Shown: piece after piece, positions 57,881 through 64,000 of the stretch
Layout of the letters: the number at the start of each line of letters is the position of its first letter
How positions within the stretch are numbered: the stretch's first letter is position 1
Origin: Sepioteuthis lessoniana
Taxonomy: Eukaryota; Mollusca; Cephalopoda; Myopsida; Loliginidae
DNA length: 64,000 nucleotides
Assembly: GCA_963585895.1 (NCBI GenBank)
Contig: OY757904.1
Span: 91,549,757 to 91,613,756 of the forward strand
Direction: 5' to 3'
The notes under the pieces: model-generated
Told to the model about the DNA's origin: nothing
Seen by the model: only the letters and a program-made list of their open reading frames with translations
Database searches by the model: none
Made by a program: the position numbers and the translations under genes

Positions 57881-60464
57881 TAATTCAAATTCTTTAATGT
57901 GTATTCTTCTGTCATCATAAATTGATTATTCATTTTGGTCAGTGGAATAAAAATTCATGCAAAATAATAGAACACATTTTATAATGGTCAAAAGGTTCTA
58001 TTAATTTACAAAAGAAAGAACACATACAGATTTGCAATAAAAATGGCATCAGTGCATGTATTTATAAAACTTTCTCTGAGCATTTCATTTTTACACTATA
58101 CTTTTTAATCTTTTATATTTACTAATCTTTTGCTTTGAGATTGTTTGGGGCTATTTTTTAAGAATCTTTTAATTCTTATATATATTATAATTGGCTGCTT
58201 CTATGAATAGGTTGAGTTTTAGAACTTGAAATATTTTCTAATTGCTGACCCATTGTAATCCTCTATAGAACTGAATCTGAATTTGTCCTGAAAGAATAAT
58301 TAGAATATTTAAAAAAAAATTAGCAAAATATTCTTGAGTGGGGAACAAATAATCTTTGGTCCAAATTATATATGAAAGATTGAACAAAAAACAGATTAAA
58401 TTTTTTTTAGATATTGATGTAATAAGTAATCAATAGTAACCTCCTTTATTTTATGATTACCTCCCTTTCTGGGAACTTTTTAGTTAAGTACCTTGCTATA
58501 AAATCTCACTACATGTGTATCAGTTATTCTAAGCAAAATAAAACTTTCTCAAGCCTGACTGATGTTTGTTTGTCCTTACAATTGATTTTTGCTTTCTTAA
58601 ATATGTAAAAATAATTGAAAAAGTCTTAAAATCCAATTCACTGAGTGAATTAAGTATTCTAAGTACAGTAGCATTGTTTATTGCTTAACTCTCCACTAGA
58701 AAAAGTTTAATATAAATAGTTGATTATCTTTAAATGGTTATATAAATGAATAATTTGGTTTTTATATGTGACATAAAACTGATCACTAGTATTTAGAATT
58801 TAAGAAGTAGATATTCATATTGGATAGCGAAAAATGTAAATAAAAGGAATGTACCAATTAGAACTAATGGGAATCAATATATTGTTTAATTGGATGTTTC
58901 AGTCTAAAGATGAATATGATTAACAATGAATCAATGAAGAAGAGGAAAACTCAAGTAGTATTTTTTATTTTATTTATTTATTTATTGAAGATGAATAAAT
59001 CATTTTCTTAAACATTAAATAACTTCATATAACCATAGAAAATTTAAATAGTTTACTTCTATTTTCATGTAATGTAGTTCTTAATGTATAAATTATTCTC
59101 TTCCTAGTTTACTAGTGACAGCAATATTCAAATTTTATAAATACAATGCAACTGCAAAATTACTCTCCATTTATATGAAATCATTTATAACTCAAAATTA
59201 TTTACAGCATTTTTAAATGGGATTTTTTTTATGTTACTACTGACATTAAAGTTCCTCATAAACTTGCAATCATTTTTTTCTGTTACAGATTTTTACTATA
59301 ATGATATTTATCTTAAGTGAACATAACATTGGGTTAGAAGATCTCCTCTGCTTGTTAACCGGTGTCACCAATTAGAACCTGTATGTTGGTTTTGATGCAG
59401 ATTTGTTTATAAATTTGAATCCAATGTTTATGCTCAACCAGTTATTTAACCAAGAGAATTGATGGTTGTAGCAGATGATTTCACCAACAAATCCGCCATC
59501 TCACTTCAAAATTTGTATCTACTTCTGTACATGTGGTTGCTTTTTATTGAGCTACTTGCTCACACATGCAAATCACCAATCATCTTAAAAAGGCTTGTTC
59601 CAACCATACACAGTGGCAGAAGTGAAAATGGCACCATTACGAAACAAATCAAACATTGAGGACGCTTAGCATTTAGTAGGTTGGGCCTCTTCAGTCCCAC
59701 TTTACTACAAGAATATTTGTGCATGTGTGTGCAGTAGGTTCCTGGCAGCCCAAACAATCTGAACTTTAGCACCCTTTAAAGTATGGTATTATCTTATTTG
59801 TTTTACTATGAGAAAAATAAATCTATAAGAATAAATGAGAGGAGAGATTCTGAATTGAAACTCTGCAGAGGGAGAGAGAAAGAAGCCGAGTATCTAAACT
59901 GGTTAGCATGTCTAAATATGGAAAATAAACATCGTAAAAAAAAAAATTGATATTAATAACAACCTCATCCCACTTCTTTTTCTTTCTAGATTCTCCAGTT
60001 ATTGTAAGCACTTTGATTTTACATCAGGGAATTTTCTTATTTTATTCTGATTATTAAACAATTCATTCTTCATTTGCATTGTAAAGTACTTTTGTCTCAG
60101 ACACATGACTAGTGCTACTTGGCTCCTTGAGTGACTGCTGGATTAAAAAAAAAAAAGTGGAAGGGAAAAGTGATCTAAACAAAACAGAATTTTAAACAGA
60201 AATAATGAGAACGTCTGCCTCTGAATAATCACCTATGAATCTATAAATTTATTGTTATAAATCTTTGTAAAATGGTAACATTTGGTTTAGCTAATAAATA
60301 CAAGTTGCTTACAAAATAATGTGTATATTTTATCAGTGTTTTAAATTCTTTTTATTTTAATGCTAAATATCCTTTATTTGTTTAGTATTCTATTGATTTA
60401 AAAACAATATATATATATTTATAGAATATTCAGACTATTGTATTTATCTTTATTATATACACAG
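57881..60464. other. AT-rich, no gene recognised
   Basis: No supported exon or repeat. A CAG acceptor-like site is at 59280-59288 but no donor follows in a sensible frame. The frame at 59459-59659 has no recognisable domain. Confidence 0.4.
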
Positions 60465-60655
60465 AATTTTGGCTGATGTGCTCTTCAGTCTTCTTCAGGT
60501 GTTTCTTGTCAAAATGAGAACCTTCTCATTGAACTTTGGAACTTTTATGTTGAATTCAGGAACCTTCACAGAACTTCAAAATTTATTTAATCCATGGAGG
60601 TATATTGTTTTAATTCCATTTTTTTTTTTAGTTGTTTACAACATGAGCAAAAGTA
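60465..60655 (-). mobile_element. SINE S1 3' part
   Basis: Reverse complement of the S1 body: 'gacaagaaacacctgaagaag' near 60493-60513, with the hairpin pair CTGA/TCAG, then 'ccaaaattctgtg' at 60462-60475. The tRNA head is missing. Confidence 0.7.
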
Positions 60656-60749
60656 ATTAAAAAATTATACATAATAGTAATAAGTAGTAATACAAAGTCT
60701 AGATAAAAACATTAGGTTTTTAAGTCCCAAAAATTCTCTCTAAATTATC

Positions 60750-61055
60750 CAGTAGTACCCAGGCATAATGGATATAGGAATTCAGTTTATACAGTTCTAA
60801 ATGAAATCATTTGAAGGTTGCAGGTTCACTCCTGACTATAGTTAAAAATAACAAGCAATACTTAACATAGCTTAACTCTTGTATCCAGTCATGGCTATTT
60901 GAGTTAGAACACCCTACTCCTGTGGACTAAACAAAGGGTTTGGTTTAAAATTCTGTGAAGGTTCCTGAGTTTGACAAGAAACACCTCAAGAAAGCCAGTG
61001 GGGTAGATCAGCTGAAATGTTGTGTATATAACAATAAAGATAAACATAATACTCT
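60750..61055 (+). mobile_element. SINE S1, near full length
   Basis: The head 'ggcataatggatata' (A box) and 'gcaggttcactcctgac' (B box, 60819-60835) are followed by the body 'gttcctgagtttgacaag' and 'aacacctcaagaaagcc', and a tail '..tgttgtgtatataacaataaag'. Confidence 0.8.
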
Positions 61056-61099
61056 GAATAATATAAATCATCAGGCCTCATCTAGAAAATTCAGACAAA

Positions 61100-63060
61100 T
61101 TTAAAAATAATGTTGAAAAACATTAGGTGTGAATCCTTTTTTATTAACCAAATTATTAATTATCTTTGTATAATTTACTATGTGTAAAAAGGCTATCATT
61201 AAGATGGTATTGAAGCAAGATGAGTTGATGATGAAAGCTACATCAGCATATGTCGACAACATATGCATAAAGTAAGAGATACACTCAGCTGATGAGGTTA
61301 AGAACAAACTGAAATCCTTTGGTTTGACTAGCAAGGACCCTATATAATTAAAAGATGGGACCCAGTGCTGGAATTTGAGTTCTAGTTGGAGCACAATTCA
61401 CTGTGATGGAAGTGGGGAAGCTCAGTTCCAGTACTCCCTGTTACACTGATGCAATGCGTAGTATTCTCTAACTGCAGGAAGTTGGTGGGGCATTTTCCTT
61501 TTTGTGAGTGGCTATGCACAGTAACAGGAATGATAAAATGATGGGCAAGCATGTTAACAAATGGGTAGAACAACACTGTAAAAGATGTTCCTCTCAAGCA
61601 ACTAATGGTTGAAGTACTGACCAGAGTACACCAAGTGACCCTGTCCAAGGAATTTGGTGTGTGACCAGAGAATAAGTGCATGTATGGGTTGATGCAAGCT
61701 CCCTGGCAATGGGCATGGTATTGGAGAGCAATGGTGCTGTACTGGAAGATGTGTGCTGGCTTCATCAAACTGGCAATGTTCAACATATAAACATGGCGGA
61801 ACTTGATGCCACACTGAAAGGTCTTAATCTCACATTACAGTGGCGAGCCAAGGTTGATAAACATTCTGATGAGTAAAGCCCGAATGAGAATGAAAGCTGT
61901 AAGCGAAATGCTAGTGTGTAGAAGATGGTTGACCGTATGATAACTGATTGAAGAAATCAGCGTGCTAGTCGATGTGAACTTGACTACATCGGATAAAAAT
62001 CTGGATGGTAAGCTTACCCACATATTGAAGAGGTGGCTTAAAATGATCGTGCAAGAACTGCTTACATACAATGTCTTAACAGACCAGTTAACCACCATAC
62101 CGATCTGTGTCATACACTGGAGGAGTGGACATCTTGAAGTTTGGCACACAACCTACTTTGTTTGAAGATTGTGTCCCACAGTTTCAAAGGCAACTGTTAG
62201 ATTAGCCATACAAACTCATGAGGAGTGTCATGTGGTGGTCACTGTGTTGGTCCAGTGGAAAAAAAGTCAACTCGAGGTTAGTGGCAACTGGGTTTGGGTG
62301 TGACTTATGATCACAATCATTTTCTAATCTTGACAGATTGTGGCTCCATGTGTTTCACTGTGTGACACCCACTGTCATGCCAGGATAACAGATAACACTC
62401 TGACTTTCTGTGTCTGAGACTTTCAGGATTTTGCAGCTGAATGGGGAGTGCAAGTACAATACTAGTGTGTGTACACTCCAATGGGTAATGGGATTGTGGA
62501 GCAGTGTCACTGCACCATTAAGAAAATAGCTGCCAGTATACAGTGCTCCATACAACATTACTCCCAGAGATGATGTGACACCATCAACAGCTCCAACCAA
62601 TGGGATTTATCCATACATGCAGCTCATAAAAGGAATGGACAAAGTGACACCAATACTGAAAGTCATGGGAAGATCATACCAAGTGGGAGACTTTGCTAAA
62701 TTTAGTTACACCAAAACAAAGGGCAAGTTGATGCAATAATCAGCCCCCAAAACATTCTGGGGGCTGATTATTGCATGAAAAAGGAAAAATCTTCACCCAC
62801 AGTACAAAAAAACTGCTTTGGGAGGAGACAAAGGTGCATCAACTGTTAGTGAATCAGAGACACTGTTACTTTATAGGACACAGTCAGATGGTTCACTTGC
62901 TGAGTTAGAAGTGACAGATCATGACAGTGTTAACACTGAGAATGATACTGAGCCTCTGGTTATAGACATAGATGTGATGCCACCAGAAGAGTCCTCTCCA
63001 CCCCATGATGAAGTGCTCCTTGAAGGCATACGCCACTTCACTGTCACTTATGTGATCATA
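61100..63060 (+). mobile_element. Gypsy-type pol fossil (RT to integrase tail), heavily decayed
   Basis: Plus-strand pieces follow pol order. An RT end with 'ATSAYVDNICI' is near 61238-61270. RNase H at 61676-61876 has 'VWVDASSLAMGMVLESNGAV' and 'NMAELDATLKGLNLTLQW'. Integrase traces include an H2C2-like region near 62090-62250 and core traces near 62300-62620. The acidic C-terminal tail is at 62818-63060 ('SESETLLLYRTQ', 'EESSPPHDEVLLEGI'). It belongs to a Gypsy lineage different from elements A and B. Many breaks; an old copy. Confidence 0.8.
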
Positions 63061-63450
63061 TGATCAGGGGTGAGTGTAATGATATACATTTACATTCACC
63101 TGATTCAAAGCATCTTGTTCGTGGTTTTAGAAGTCAAGTCGAAGTGGAATCAACTTATTGGGGGGTAGTCAAATTATTTAACATGCAAAATAAACTGATG
63201 GATGTTCACCTATCAGACATAAGCAAAATACTGCTCTGCTCTTTCCACCTCAAACTTAGTTTCTTATATGCTCATTAAATCTCGCCACTTCACGTGGGCT
63301 TATCACATTCTCCTCCATAAAATAAGTCACACCTCTTGCATCCTTTTCTTCTTCTGGTTTCTGCACGCTGGTAGCAGAGAGAGCACACCTGTTTCTTTGA
63401 GGTAAGATTGTTTGTGGCATTACTACTACACTTCTGGGGCGCATGGCATA
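63043..63450 (+). repeat. LTR-like segment after the Gypsy fossil
   Basis: It begins TGTCACTTATGTGATC, directly after the pol tail, and ends '..gcatggcataca' (63438-63450), so TG..CA. The 14-bp palindrome tgatcatatgatca lies 9 bp inside. It is placed where a 3' LTR is expected. Confidence 0.6.
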
Positions 63451-63458
63451 CAAGACTG

Positions 63459-63547
63459 TCACTTATGTGATCATATGATCAGGGGTGAGTGTAATGATAC
63501 ACATTCACATTCACCTGATTCAAAGCATCTGTGGTGCATGGCATACA
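63459..63547 (+). repeat. Shortened second copy of the LTR-like segment
   Basis: Repeats the first 74 bp of 63043-63450 with two differences, then jumps to the last 16 bp ('gcatggcatacaa'). It lies only about 8 bp after the first copy. Confidence 0.75.
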
Positions 63548-64000
63548 ATTGTGAGAGATCCGGGGCACACACTTAATGTTAATAATCAGTTTGCATTTGG
63601 CATGAAGAGCCAGGATGTTAGAAGTACAAATTCACACATCTGGATGGAGGATGACAACCCTTCTTAAAATGCGGTATGCCTTGAGGAATGGTAGAAAAAA
63701 GTCATTTAGCAGTTATTCTTTCTGAATGTAGTGCAGATTGATCTTGGTGATAAAAATGGATGGAGTGAAAGTCTACTACAGTAAGAGGCAAGTGTGATAG
63801 GGTGAAGATCTACAATTGTGAGAGATGTGACAGAACAAAGATCTATGATAGTAAGAGACATGACAGAACAAGACACTACAGTTTCTAATGCAATACTCGA
63901 GCATGTTTTTAGTATAGTTGAAATTCCAAAACTTTAAATTTTTAGCTTGGGATTCAATTTACAATGTTAGTAAAATGCTAGAATGGACCTCTTACTTTGT
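63548..64000. other. No gene recognised
   Basis: Moderately AT-rich. The phrase 'gtgagagatgtgacagaacaaagatctatgatagtaagagacatgacagaacaaga' is a short tandem duplication at 63815-63875. Otherwise featureless. Confidence 0.4.

Noticed and set aside
59278-59320. An exon after the CAG at 59288
   Set aside because: The frame stops after about ten codons with no donor site.
1-64000. CRISPR arrays, operons, ribosome-binding sites, phage genes
   Set aside because: The sequence is eukaryotic and no spaced short direct repeats or bacterial-type gene clusters were seen.

Overview
The window is animal nuclear DNA: AT-rich, with very sparse coding exons, intron-style splice sites, tRNA-derived SINEs and many decayed retroelements. 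The RTE-type LINE, the SINEs and the mix of Gypsy, Penelope-like and Nimb/Tx1-like elements resemble mollusc genomes, most likely a cephalopod such as an octopus. The organism call is inference from remembered repeat families; no search was run.

Host genes are almost absent. The best one is a first coding exon on the minus strand (5532-5756) encoding a PUB domain, most like the N-terminus of peptide:N-glycanase (NGLY1), with a clean GT donor. A second candidate is a plus-strand exon (48786-49040) with a polypyrimidine acceptor, a signal peptide and a GTAAGT donor; I do not recognise the protein. The rest looks like intron or intergenic DNA.

Layout: 1-2740, pieces of a LINE tail, a Penelope-like element and a SINE. 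3100-4400, a solo-LTR-like repeat with a second copy near 30.1-30.8 kb. 5.5-6 kb, the PUB exon and its upstream region. 6.9-13.5 kb, a Gypsy (Metaviridae) fossil on the minus strand with a full-length pol frame, a gag remnant and two unlike LTRs. 13.5-20.3 kb, a long minus-strand LINE (ORF1 with a CCHC knuckle; ORF2 with endonuclease and RT) carrying two copies of one SINE. 20.9-21.8 kb, a second copy of the Gypsy 3' LTR. 23.5-27.6 kb, a SINE and a three-deep nest of LTR elements. 28.9-31.9 kb, LINE pieces split by the second solo-LTR-like repeat. 33.2-34.7 kb, a Penelope-like copy with a hammerhead ribozyme in its terminal repeat and a 17-nt target duplication. 35-43 kb, AT-rich DNA with a SINE and a 70-bp direct repeat. 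43-58 kb, five RTE LINE pieces, one with its 5' part inverted, plus a mariner-type transposase relic interrupted by a SINE. 60.4-61.1 kb, SINEs. 61.1-63.6 kb, a decayed Gypsy pol with a repeated LTR-like end.

The strongest observations are the hammerhead ribozyme and odd polarity of the Penelope-like copy, the nested LTR stack with an exact 5-bp duplication, the mismatched LTRs of the first Gypsy element, two long hairpins in the large LINE, the inverted RTE insertion, and an identical 70-bp direct repeat 1.1 kb apart.
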